Shown here in pieces: positions 27,285 through 34,446 of a DNA stretch of 34,446 nucleotides. Source of the stretch: a virus; IMG/VR virus record IMGVR_UViG_3300029915_000091, positions 1 through 34,446 of that record. One strand, written 5' to 3'. Made by a program: the position numbers and the translations under genes. The notes under the pieces were generated by a model that saw only the letters and a program-made list of their open reading frames with translations, had not been told where the DNA came from and searched no databases. Each line of letters opens with the position of its first letter. Position 1 is the first letter of the stretch.

Positions 27285-30200
27285 ATGGCACTTTTTGGCT
27301 CGTACGCCCAGCCCGGTGTTTACACGTCGGTGGTTATAGACGACGGGGGACAGCCCCTGTTCGGTGACGCCCGCATTCCCGTTATTATTGGTGAGGCACC
27401 GCTTTACTTTGCTGGCCCAGCCCAGACCAATGTGGAACTCCACCGTGGTTCCTCTTCAGTTGCCGACGACCAAGTGGTCAACGAGAACATTTCTGACCAA
27501 GCAGGTATTGGAACTCAATACTTCATCGGGACGACTCAGTACACTAACACCACTGGCCGTTTCTTCAACACGACCTACTTTCCAGTGGTCGCGGGAGACG
27601 GAACAGGAACAGTGACCAATGATGTAACCAAGATTCAGGTTACAGCAGATGGCGTCCCCGTGACGGTCATCTCCCTCAATGGCACCACTGGCCAGTTCGC
27701 CACTCAAGACATTGTACTTGCAGGTGCCAACCTTGAAATTTCCTACTACTTCAAGCGCACGGACACCTTGATTTCAACTGAGAATCTGACGCCTCAGATT
27801 CCTGTCTATGCCAGCCTGACGGTTGCCTCTGCAACGGTAGGCTCCAGTGTCACCCTCACCACCAAGCTCCCCGGTGCAGTTGGCAACCTTGTGAACCTCA
27901 CTTTCGTGGCAGGTACCCCGGTTGTAGACGCCCTTGCTGTGAGTGGCTACGGCACCAACAACATCACGATTAACATCTCCAAGGTTGGTGGCACCCGCAC
28001 TGTGGTTGACCTACAGAATCTGGTCAATGGCAGCGGAATCCTCACCGCCTCGGCTGGCTATCTTGTAGCAGCGAACGCGGTGGGAACTGGACTACTGGTC
28101 GCCTCCTCTGGAACACCAGTGGCAGCCTCCTTCCTTACGGGCGGAGCAGGTCCGAACAGCAACACAGTCTTCAAGGTAAAGAATGTTCCCATCGTAGACG
28201 GAACCAATGGCGGCGTGGTTACCACCACGACCTCAGATGTTACCGCGTACCTGAACAGCATACCCGTTGCGGTGTCGGCAGTAGACGGGCTTAACGGTCT
28301 GGTCACTCTGGCTACTCCGGTACCTGCGGGTTCGCAACTTACCGTCACCTACTACACGAACAACTACCAGAACACCTACGACTTGCTCCCGGCTTCAAAC
28401 GTCGCCAGCATCACGATGGTGGGTCTCGGTCCTGACCGCAGCGATTACATCTTGGATACTGACTACGTCCTCGGTACTGATGCTACGGGTAACGGGATCA
28501 TCAACTGGGGTTGCTCCAGCTCAGTTTCTTCCGGGGTCGCTACCTCGGGTTATACCGCCTTCGGCCCGACCCAAATTACCACCACACTGGTTGACGAAAA
28601 GCTATACCTCCAGTTTGTAGGTACTGGGGACGGAACCAAGACCGCCTTTACCTTGTCGGATTCCCCGACGGATGGCTCTGGCTTGGATAAGGCCACTGAT
28701 GACCCAAGCAAGATTCAGGTTTACGTTGGAGTTGACCCCAACGAAGCCATGATTTCTGGTGTAGTGTCAGTTGCTCAGCTCGACGGAGCCACAGGCGTAG
28801 CCACCCTATACAACCCCCCTCAAGCTGGTCAGAATGTGTATGTCACCTACAACCGTAACACCCTCAACGACCATGCCTACACGGTATCGGTTGTCACCCC
28901 GGGGGCAACTGGTCAGGGAACTTATACCATTACCGATGAGTTGGGCAATGTACTCCCGGTGGTTTCCGTCACCTCCGGTCCGAATGAGCCCGTAGGGAAC
29001 TTCACCAACACCGGAATCGTGTGGCCGAATGCTATCTCCGACCTCTACGCTGCTCCCGGTGCTGTTCCTGAGATTGTTACTTTGACCTTCATTGCTGGCC
29101 CAACAGGAGGACCAACCGACCTCAGTCAGGTTCCAATCCCTGCGACCGTCACGACTCAAGGTATCCGGTTCACAGCCTCCACTCCCGGTTCGGCGGGCGA
29201 TCAAGTCAGCATTGTCTTCACTTCGTCCACCCAAGGAACTCCTGACGGCTCTGCTGTTACGGTAGCTGGGGATGTGGTTACCATTGACATTAACAACGGT
29301 ACGTCAACCCGCACGATTGCCCACGTAATCTCCCTGTTCCCATCTGTTGCTACTACGGATGGTGGTGTTATTCTGGCGGCTTCAGATGGGGTAACAGCGA
29401 CTTCTGGTCAAGTCGTCATCGCTTCCGCAGTTCCTCTGGCGGGTGGTGTAGACCTCACGGCCAACACCTACGCGAACTGCTTCATGGTTACCTCATCGTT
29501 GGCAACTGGTGGTTCTGAAGGTATCGGTTATTTGGGTCAGACTTACATCGACGCCCAGACGAACCTGAAGTTCACGATTGTTGACCCGTACCAAGCATTG
29601 AACTACGGTTACACCATTCGACCAAACGGCTACTACTTCGCACCGGGCGACAAGCTCTACTTCACGGTTGCACAGACGCCCCGTTACACGGGCTCGACTT
29701 ACTTCCCGTACGGTGCAGCAGTACCGAATAACCTCATTGCGATTCCGGGTCTGTACACTAAGGTGGTCACGACTTTCGGTTCGAACGCGGGTGATACGGC
29801 TATTATCGACACCTTCAACAAGTCCGGTGATGAGCCTAACGTTGGTGAGTTTTACTATGTCTCCTTCACGGTTGCTAAGACCGCAGCGGACATGGCAATC
29901 AAGATTTACACCAACGTAGCCGATGCCTACGCGGCCTACGGCCAGCCCTCCACGGTCAACCGTTTGTCGCTGGGTATCCAGTTGATGAACCAGAATGGTG
30001 CTCAAGTTTTCGGAGCCATTCAGGTACCTCAGCAGACTGGGATGAACACCGCTTCGGACGCAGCTTTCATCGCTGCACTTCAGACACTGACCGTCGCTCT
30101 TCCGGGTTCGGCATACAAGGCTGACATCATCATTCCGCTGACCACATCACTGACTGTGCAGCAGTTCTTGAGCCGTCAACTTACCACTCAGGCAACTGTC

Positions 30201-30896
30201 CGCAACAAGGGTGAGGCTATCGGGTTTGTGGGCTTCAACCAGTTCACCACCCCAACAGTTGCACGCGGTTACGCCCGTTCGCTAAAGAATGCACGTATCA
30301 TGGCAATCGGTACCCCAGTCGCAGGACTTGAGATTACCGACTCGCAGACAGGTGTAGCAGTCGAGTATGCGGTATCCGGCGAGTTCATGGCGGCGGCACT
30401 GGCTGGCTTAAACGCCAACCCGTCCAACGATGTGGCTACCACCCTTACTAACCAAGAGTTGGTCGGGTTCACCCGCCTCCTCACGAAGTACGATGACACC
30501 ACGATGAACCTGATGGCGTCGGATGGTTTGATTCTCCTGACCGACAACAACGGAGCACTCAACATCCGTCACTACAAGTCCACCGACCCGAGCAACCCGA
30601 TTACCTCGGAACCGACCTGCACCACGGTTACTGACTATGTCCGTCAGGGCTTCCGTGCTGGCCTACAGCAGTTCATTGGCCGCAAGCTGGTGGATGCCTT
30701 GGTAACCGACATCACCACCGTGTGCAACTCGCTCCTACGCAGCTATGTATCGAACGAGATTATCACCGGGTACAAGAACTTGAGTGTGGTACAAGACCCA
30801 GACGACCCGACGACAGTCGATGTCACCGTATCGTTCAAGCCGATGTTCTCACTCCTGTACATCAGCGTGACATTTACCGTCACGACGACACTCTGA
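27285..30896 (+). CDS. tail sheath protein (very large, 1203 residues)
   Basis: ATG 27285 after TAGGAG. The N-terminus MALFGSYAQPGVYTSVVIDD and the C-terminal domain (GYARSLKNARIMAIGTPVAG, LLTKYDDTTMNLMASDGLIL, VDALVTDITTVCNSLLRSYV) match contractile tail sheaths, which polymerise around the tube and contract at infection. Usual sheaths have 380-700 residues; here a long Gly/Thr-rich middle (about residues 150-800) carries several similar beta modules such as VTLTTKLPGAVGNLVNLTF and VQVYVGVDP-type blocks, probably surface decorations. One continuous frame, no break. Confidence 0.88.
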   Translation: MALFGSYAQPGVYTSVVIDDGGQPLFGDARIPVIIGEAPLYFAGPAQTNVELHRGSSSVADDQVVNENISDQAGIGTQYFIGTTQYTNTTGRFFNTTYFPVVAGDGTGTVTNDVTKIQVTADGVPVTVISLNGTTGQFATQDIVLAGANLEISYYFKRTDTLISTENLTPQIPVYASLTVASATVGSSVTLTTKLPGAVGNLVNLTFVAGTPVVDALAVSGYGTNNITINISKVGGTRTVVDLQNLVNGSGILTASAGYLVAANAVGTGLLVASSGTPVAASFLTGGAGPNSNTVFKVKNVPIVDGTNGGVVTTTTSDVTAYLNSIPVAVSAVDGLNGLVTLATPVPAGSQLTVTYYTNNYQNTYDLLPASNVASITMVGLGPDRSDYILDTDYVLGTDATGNGIINWGCSSSVSSGVATSGYTAFGPTQITTTLVDEKLYLQFVGTGDGTKTAFTLSDSPTDGSGLDKATDDPSKIQVYVGVDPNEAMISGVVSVAQLDGATGVATLYNPPQAGQNVYVTYNRNTLNDHAYTVSVVTPGATGQGTYTITDELGNVLPVVSVTSGPNEPVGNFTNTGIVWPNAISDLYAAPGAVPEIVTLTFIAGPTGGPTDLSQVPIPATVTTQGIRFTASTPGSAGDQVSIVFTSSTQGTPDGSAVTVAGDVVTIDINNGTSTRTIAHVISLFPSVATTDGGVILAASDGVTATSGQVVIASAVPLAGGVDLTANTYANCFMVTSSLATGGSEGIGYLGQTYIDAQTNLKFTIVDPYQALNYGYTIRPNGYYFAPGDKLYFTVAQTPRYTGSTYFPYGAAVPNNLIAIPGLYTKVVTTFGSNAGDTAIIDTFNKSGDEPNVGEFYYVSFTVAKTAADMAIKIYTNVADAYAAYGQPSTVNRLSLGIQLMNQNGAQVFGAIQVPQQTGMNTASDAAFIAALQTLTVALPGSAYKADIIIPLTTSLTVQQFLSRQLTTQATVRNKGEAIGFVGFNQFTTPTVARGYARSLKNARIMAIGTPVAGLEITDSQTGVAVEYAVSGEFMAAALAGLNANPSNDVATTLTNQELVGFTRLLTKYDDTTMNLMASDGLILLTDNNGALNIRHYKSTDPSNPITSEPTCTTVTDYVRQGFRAGLQQFIGRKLVDALVTDITTVCNSLLRSYVSNEIITGYKNLSVVQDPDDPTTVDVTVSFKPMFSLLYISVTFTVTTTL

Positions 30897-31057
30897 TGGA
30901 TAGAGTAAAAGCATGTATGAAGTGTGGTTTAGAGAAGTTGTCGATAGTCGCCAACTTCTCTAAACCCTCCAAAGCTGCGGATGGAGACCACCTTCAAAAG
31001 TTAATTACATACCTTGAGATGAAACCTACGGTTTCGGTAATGGCGGTGACAGTGTGA
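30896..31057 (+). pseudogene. small zinc-finger fragment, probably HNH endonuclease remnant
   Basis: ATG 30896 overlaps the sheath stop (TGATG). The 53-residue product (MDRVKACMKCGLEKLSIVAN, FSKPSKAADGDHLQKL) starts like the zinc finger of phage HNH endonucleases (KxCxKCGxEKxxxxFxKxxxxxDG) but lacks the second CxxC and HNH part. The stop overlaps the next GTG (GTGA). Either a remnant or a small protein derived from one. Confidence 0.45.
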
Positions 31058-31488
31058 AAGTGCATACCAACGTAACGCAAGCCAACGGTGTTATCAGCCT
31101 GACAGTTCAGGTGACATTTGTTGGGGACATGACTGACACCAATGACCAAGCCCTGATTGCGGCTCTTGGCGACCCTGAAGTCAACATTGCGGGGATGTTT
31201 ACAGACCCCTCAGACCCGACTTTTACGTTTCAAATGCCCACTACGGAATTGTATACAGGGGTAACAACACAACTTTCGTCCAAAGTAGCTCGATTCATGT
31301 TGGCGTTACCCGCTTCGAGTAATCCCAACCAGCCGTGCCCCCGACAGGGTCCGCTGGATGTGATTACACCTAACCCCGCTCGTGCCGCTAAGGTCTGGCA
31401 GGGGCAGGTACTGACAATGATTACGGCTGCGATGTCAGCCCTACGTGCGAAGACGCTGGTTCCGGCGATACCGGACGCAACTGTTTAA
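31054..31488 (+). CDS. virion-cluster protein (beta-rich)
   Basis: GTG 31054 overlaps the previous stop. The 144-residue product begins (M)KVHTNVTQANGVISLTVQVT, has PSDPTFTFQMPTTELYTGVT and ends VLTMITAAMSALRAKTLVPA. Placed right after the sheath it could be a tail-tube-associated or minor tail protein, but length and sequence do not show a known family. Complete. Confidence 0.6.
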   Translation: MKVHTNVTQANGVISLTVQVTFVGDMTDTNDQALIAALGDPEVNIAGMFTDPSDPTFTFQMPTTELYTGVTTQLSSKVARFMLALPASSNPNQPCPRQGPLDVITPNPARAAKVWQGQVLTMITAAMSALRAKTLVPAIPDATV

Positions 31489-31503
31489 GTTGGAGGGATA
31501 AAG

Positions 31504-32664
31504 ATGAGTTCGAGACTAATTGCCCGTCGTCGTTATAAGAAAGCCACCGTGCTGGTATCCCCGCAGAGTTTTGAGAAGGCTATTGCGGACGCCGACAGAA
31601 TCTCGACCCAGCTCTTGACTTCCGACCCAATGAGTCAGGACTTAGACCAGATCGAAGAGGCACTCTCATTTTTGGAGCAAGTAAAACAGCAGGCTCAACA
31701 GGGAGCGTCCACTCTTGAGGATTATTTGGACGATGTAACCAACCCCCAAATTGCTAGAAGGGTCGAAGAAAGCATTCAAGTGATTAACAACATGGCCAAT
31801 AAAAGCGGAAGTTCAGTGCAGCAACAGCCCGATGTTCCAGTAGTAGCCTCCGGTAGTGATAACTGGGTAACTGACCGTGACACGAAAGTGGAAAAGGTTG
31901 AAGTTCCTCAGGTTGCTGTATCGGCCTCTCGCAAGAAAGCTGCTCCAGTGCCAGTCGCCGCCCCAGCCCCAATAGCCCCACCTGCGCCAGCGCAAGCAGC
32001 ACCCGCAAAGAAGCCCAGCACGGACATTAAACAGCTTTCAAGTGACACACTTGCCAAGATTCAGAAGGCCCTTGCCGCTGCTGAAGACCTGATGAACGAC
32101 AAGACGGCTCAAGCGTTCATTGCTGCTATTGCGGAAGAGCTAATGAATCGTCCGATAGAGCAAGAAGATGTTCCCGCACCTAAGGCTGCGACTTTCAAGG
32201 GGCTAAATCTAGCCGCTTACGAAGGCTCATGGATATCTGACGAAGACACCGGAGAAATCCTTGAAGGTGGCGAACGTCTCCCTGAAATCGCAAAGGCACG
32301 CAAGCTCAAGGAAGACAATACCGGAATCACGTTACCTCCAACTGAACTCCCCTCGAAGTTTGCCTCGGAGATGACAACCCAGAAGGCACTCAAGTTGAGT
32401 GACCGTCTGGCCGACCAGCTCAAGAGCCTTTACCTCGAAGCCAAGGGTGTTACCGAGTCCAATGATTCCCGCCCGGTGCGTGAGGCTGTAGAGGCTATCT
32501 ACCGTGCCTATGACCTGTTTGGAGAAGCCTCCAAGGTTCTGAACAAGCAGCAGATGCAGGAAGAGGCTGAAGCAAAAGCCCTTGAAGTAAAAGAGCAGAG
32601 CAAAAAGAGTTCGCTGCTGATGGGACTTAAGTTGGCTGCTGAAGAATTTGATGACCGTTCGTAG
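31504..32664 (+). CDS. helical protein with Pro/Ala linker, virion cluster
   Basis: ATG 31504 after TGGAGGGATAAAG. The 386-residue product has helical coiled-coil-like regions (DQIEEALSFLEQVKQQAQQG; MQEEAEAKALEVKEQSKKSS) around a proline/alanine-rich linker (KKAAPVPVAAPAPIAPPAPA, about residues 144-165). It could be an internal head, scaffold or tail protein. The stop (TAG) is seven bases before the left end of the TnpB element. Confidence 0.65.
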   Translation: MSSRLIARRRYKKATVLVSPQSFEKAIADADRISTQLLTSDPMSQDLDQIEEALSFLEQVKQQAQQGASTLEDYLDDVTNPQIARRVEESIQVINNMANKSGSSVQQQPDVPVVASGSDNWVTDRDTKVEKVEVPQVAVSASRKKAAPVPVAAPAPIAPPAPAQAAPAKKPSTDIKQLSSDTLAKIQKALAAAEDLMNDKTAQAFIAAIAEELMNRPIEQEDVPAPKAATFKGLNLAAYEGSWISDEDTGEILEGGERLPEIAKARKLKEDNTGITLPPTELPSKFASEMTTQKALKLSDRLADQLKSLYLEAKGVTESNDSRPVREAVEAIYRAYDLFGEASKVLNKQQMQEEAEAKALEVKEQSKKSSLLMGLKLAAEEFDDRS

Positions 32665-32670
32665 TACGAG

Positions 32671-32700
32671 CGCAAGCCCAGACATTTGTCTGGGTTAGCG
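32671..32700 (+). mobile_element. left-end hairpin of the TnpB element
   Basis: CGC-AAG-CCCAGAC (32671-32683), loop ATTT, GTCTGGG-TTA-GCG (32688-32700). Together with the right-end hairpin at 33832-33851 it delimits an IS200/IS605-type element of about 1.2 kb without tnpA. Confidence 0.65.
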
Positions 32701-32725
32701 AGCCACCACACAGATAGGAGGAGAG

Positions 32726-33823
32726 ATGCTAAAGACATACAAGTACAAACTACAACCCAACAACAAGCAGAAGCAAGCACTCTCCCAAACTCTGGGTGTG
32801 TGCCGAGAACTCTACAACATGGGGTTGAAACAACGGCGTGGACAACGCATAGGTCAGTTCGAGCAGATGCGACAGGTCACGGCACTCAAGAAAGAGTTTC
32901 CTGAGTACCAGACTGTTCATGCTCATGTCCTACAAAATGTCATCAAGAAACTCAACCGTTCATTCGAGAACTTCTTTCGCCGTTGCAAAGAAGGTGGCAA
33001 GGCTGGCTTTCCACGGTTCAAAGGCAAGGACAGGTACGACAGTTTCCAGTTCAACAACACGGGCTTCAGTCTCTCAGGCCGCTACCTTCAGTTGTCGAAG
33101 ATAGGCAATGTGAAAGTGCGCCTGTCAAGAGAACTGCCAGAAGGTGCAGTCATCAAGACTTGCACTGTGAAGCGGTCTGTTTCGGGTTGGTTCTGCACAC
33201 TCACATTTGAGTACGAACCTACGCCACTGCCTGTCAACACAGATGCGATTGGCATTGATGTCGGCATCGAGAACTTTGCAGCACTCAGCGATGGGACGAT
33301 GATTCCCAACCCACGCTTCTACGAATGTGGACAGGCTGAACTGCGGATAGCACAACGTAAGGTTGCACGCCGTAAGAAGGGCAGCAGTCACCGCCGTAAG
33401 GCTATAGTCCTGTTGCGGAAAGTCCACGAGCGTATCACAAACCGTCGTCAGGATTTCCTGCACAAGACTACGACTGCGCTGGTCGCCAAGTTCGGCACCA
33501 TCGTCGTAGAGAATCTCAACGTGAAAGGTTTGGCTCAGGGAATCTTGAGCAAGCAAATCCATGATGCAAGTTGGTCAACGTTCTTCAACTTCCTTTCCTA
33601 TAAAGCGGCGGATGCTGGTAGGAAAATCGTTGGAGTCAACTGTGCTTATACGAGCCAGACGTGTCCTGCTTGCGGTACGAAGAAAAAGAAGTCGCTGGGC
33701 GAACGCAAACACAATTGCGAAAAGTGTGGATACACCACACATCGGGATACAGCAGCAGCACAAGTTATTTTGGCTCGGATGGAGCCATCATTCGCTAACA
33801 CGCAGGAAGTAATCTGTGTGTAG
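32726..33823 (+). CDS. tnpB: TnpB: RNA-guided RuvC-type nuclease
   Basis: ATG 32726 after AGGAGGAG. The 365-residue product shows the TnpB order: N-terminal helix-turn-helix (MLKTYKYKLQPNNKQKQALS), WED-like beta region, RuvC-I AIGIDVGIENFAALSDG with Asp 178, RuvC-II IVVENLNVKGLA with Glu 262, zinc ribbon CPAC (313-316) and CEKC (331-334), RuvC-III HRDTAAAQ with Asp 341. All catalytic residues are present. TnpB cuts DNA under guidance of an RNA from the element's right end and promotes element retention. It has interrupted or replaced the 5' part of a GIY-YIG gene. Confidence 0.9.
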   Translation: MLKTYKYKLQPNNKQKQALSQTLGVCRELYNMGLKQRRGQRIGQFEQMRQVTALKKEFPEYQTVHAHVLQNVIKKLNRSFENFFRRCKEGGKAGFPRFKGKDRYDSFQFNNTGFSLSGRYLQLSKIGNVKVRLSRELPEGAVIKTCTVKRSVSGWFCTLTFEYEPTPLPVNTDAIGIDVGIENFAALSDGTMIPNPRFYECGQAELRIAQRKVARRKKGSSHRRKAIVLLRKVHERITNRRQDFLHKTTTALVAKFGTIVVENLNVKGLAQGILSKQIHDASWSTFFNFLSYKAADAGRKIVGVNCAYTSQTCPACGTKKKKSLGERKHNCEKCGYTTHRDTAAAQVILARMEPSFANTQEVICV

Positions 33824-33831
33824 AGTGAGAA

Positions 33832-33858
33832 TCCCAGAGTTTACTCTGGGAGCATCAA
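33832..33858 (+). mobile_element. right end of the TnpB element / omega-RNA 3' end
   Basis: TCCCAGAG (33832-33839), loop TTTA, CTCTGGGA (33844-33851), then GCATCAA. The sequence after about 33858 belongs to the truncated GIY-YIG gene and would be the guide of the omega RNA. Confidence 0.6.
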
Positions 33859-34421
33859 ATTGTTCCGAATTAAGTACACACCCCAATCGAAAGTTGAAGA
33901 ATGCGTTCAACAAGTATGGGGAAGTTAGTTTTGAGTTCGAACCCATCATTTATTGTACTGAGTCTGATCTATTGATACAGGAACAGTGGGCTATAGACGC
34001 CTTTAGCGCCTGTAAATGCGGGTATAACATAGCACTGAAGGCGGATAAACCCCCGGCAAATAAGGGGGTTAAGAAATCGCCAGAGCATAGTCACAAAGTT
34101 AGTCAGTCTCTTATAGGAAAGAAACTATCTGACTCTCATAAAGAAGCCCTCTGTAAGGGGTGGGACAAACGCAGGGCACATGGATTAGGCACTCACACAG
34201 AGGCTTTCAAAGTTGCAGTTGGAAACCAGTTCCGAGGATGTAAGCAATCGGAAGAGTGGAAACAAAAGAAGGACGCTGCTAATCGACTAGCTGCTAAACT
34301 TCAAAACCCAGAGTGGCGTCGATGGCTGGGACGTAAAGGTGCTGCCATACAAAATGGTCGTACTTTTATCGAACCAGAGCCACCTCGACATTTAAGCAAA
34401 GGAGAATTACAAAATGGCTGA
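33859..34421 (+). pseudogene. GIY-YIG homing endonuclease with NUMOD3 motifs, 5' end lost to TnpB element
   Basis: The frame runs on from the TnpB element. NRKLKNAFNKYGEVSFEFEP, TESDLLIQEQWAIDAFSACK and YNIALKADKPPANKGVKKSP are the second half of a GIY-YIG domain including the catalytic-Glu region (QEQWAID), followed by NUMOD3-type DNA-binding motifs (SPEHSHKVSQSLIGKKLSDS; LGRKGAAIQNGR). The first ~35 residues with the GIY and YIG strands are missing, and only element sequence precedes. Its 3' end provides AAAGGAG for the next gene, as with the other homing genes here. Confidence 0.75.
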
Positions 34422-34446
34422 AGGTGGCTTAATAGCTAGGCCACAT
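34414..34446 (+). CDS. start of next gene (cut by window edge)
   Basis: ATG 34414 follows CAAAGGAGAATTACAAA and overlaps the end of the GIY-YIG frame. Only MAEGGLIARPH is visible; identity cannot be told. Confidence 0.6.
   Translation, partial: MAEGGLIARPH

Noticed and set aside
28806-30565. Several long minus-strand frames opposite the sheath gene
   Set aside because: They arise from the codon bias of the sheath gene and have no start signals or recognisable sequence.
32686-32904. 72-codon frame overlapping the TnpB start
   Set aside because: Shadow of tnpB in another frame; no support beyond openness.

Overview
This window is a stretch of a large, contractile-tailed (myovirus-type) bacteriophage genome. 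The evidence is a very large tail-sheath gene (27285-30896) flanked by other virion-type genes, a phage tRNA cluster, dense packing of small genes with 4-base ATGA/GTGA overlaps, and free-standing homing-endonuclease genes. Almost all genes lie on the + strand. The host cannot be fixed from the sequence; promoters are ordinary sigma70 type (TTGACA/TAGACA, 17-18 bases, TATTAT-like).

Layout. 1-3740: small unknown genes (one with a twin-arginine signal), a 400-bp gene-free block with duplicated promoters and repeats, then a coupled operon whose first gene (PTH2-like peptidyl-tRNA hydrolase) and last gene both begin ATG-ACG-TAG. 3741-9000: small genes mixed with eight tRNA genes, two of which appear to have anticodon CTA (amber suppressors), the others reading Ile, Thr (three anticodons) and Gln; also an HNH endonuclease, a third gene interrupted by an in-frame TAG, and an orphan antitoxin-like peptide. 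9000-12951: small, mostly unknown genes, including one on the minus strand and a DUF3850/ASCH-like protein. 12957-17509: a UvrD/PcrA-type helicase followed by NadM-Nudix and nicotinamide phosphoribosyltransferase, a two-step NAD+ salvage pair. 17510-19369: small unknown genes and a three-copy array of a CRISPR-repeat-like hairpin. 19370-34446: virion genes (connector/neck-like, baseplate-like, tail sheath and neighbours), interrupted by an IsrB element, a TnpB element and several homing-endonuclease genes or remnants.

How the parts may work together. The two CTA tRNAs and three genes with in-frame TAG suggest that UAG is decoded as an amino acid in selected genes, perhaps switching them on only once the phage tRNAs are made; TAG also still ends several other genes, so this is not wholesale recoding. 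The NAD+ pair would restore NAD+ consumed by host defences. A hairpin with GTTA...GATTGAAA ends occurs five times at three loci, each time just upstream of a gene; it may be a cis leader element, a CRISPR-repeat mimic, or both. IsrB, TnpB and the homing-type nucleases form a mobile layer inserted among virion genes.
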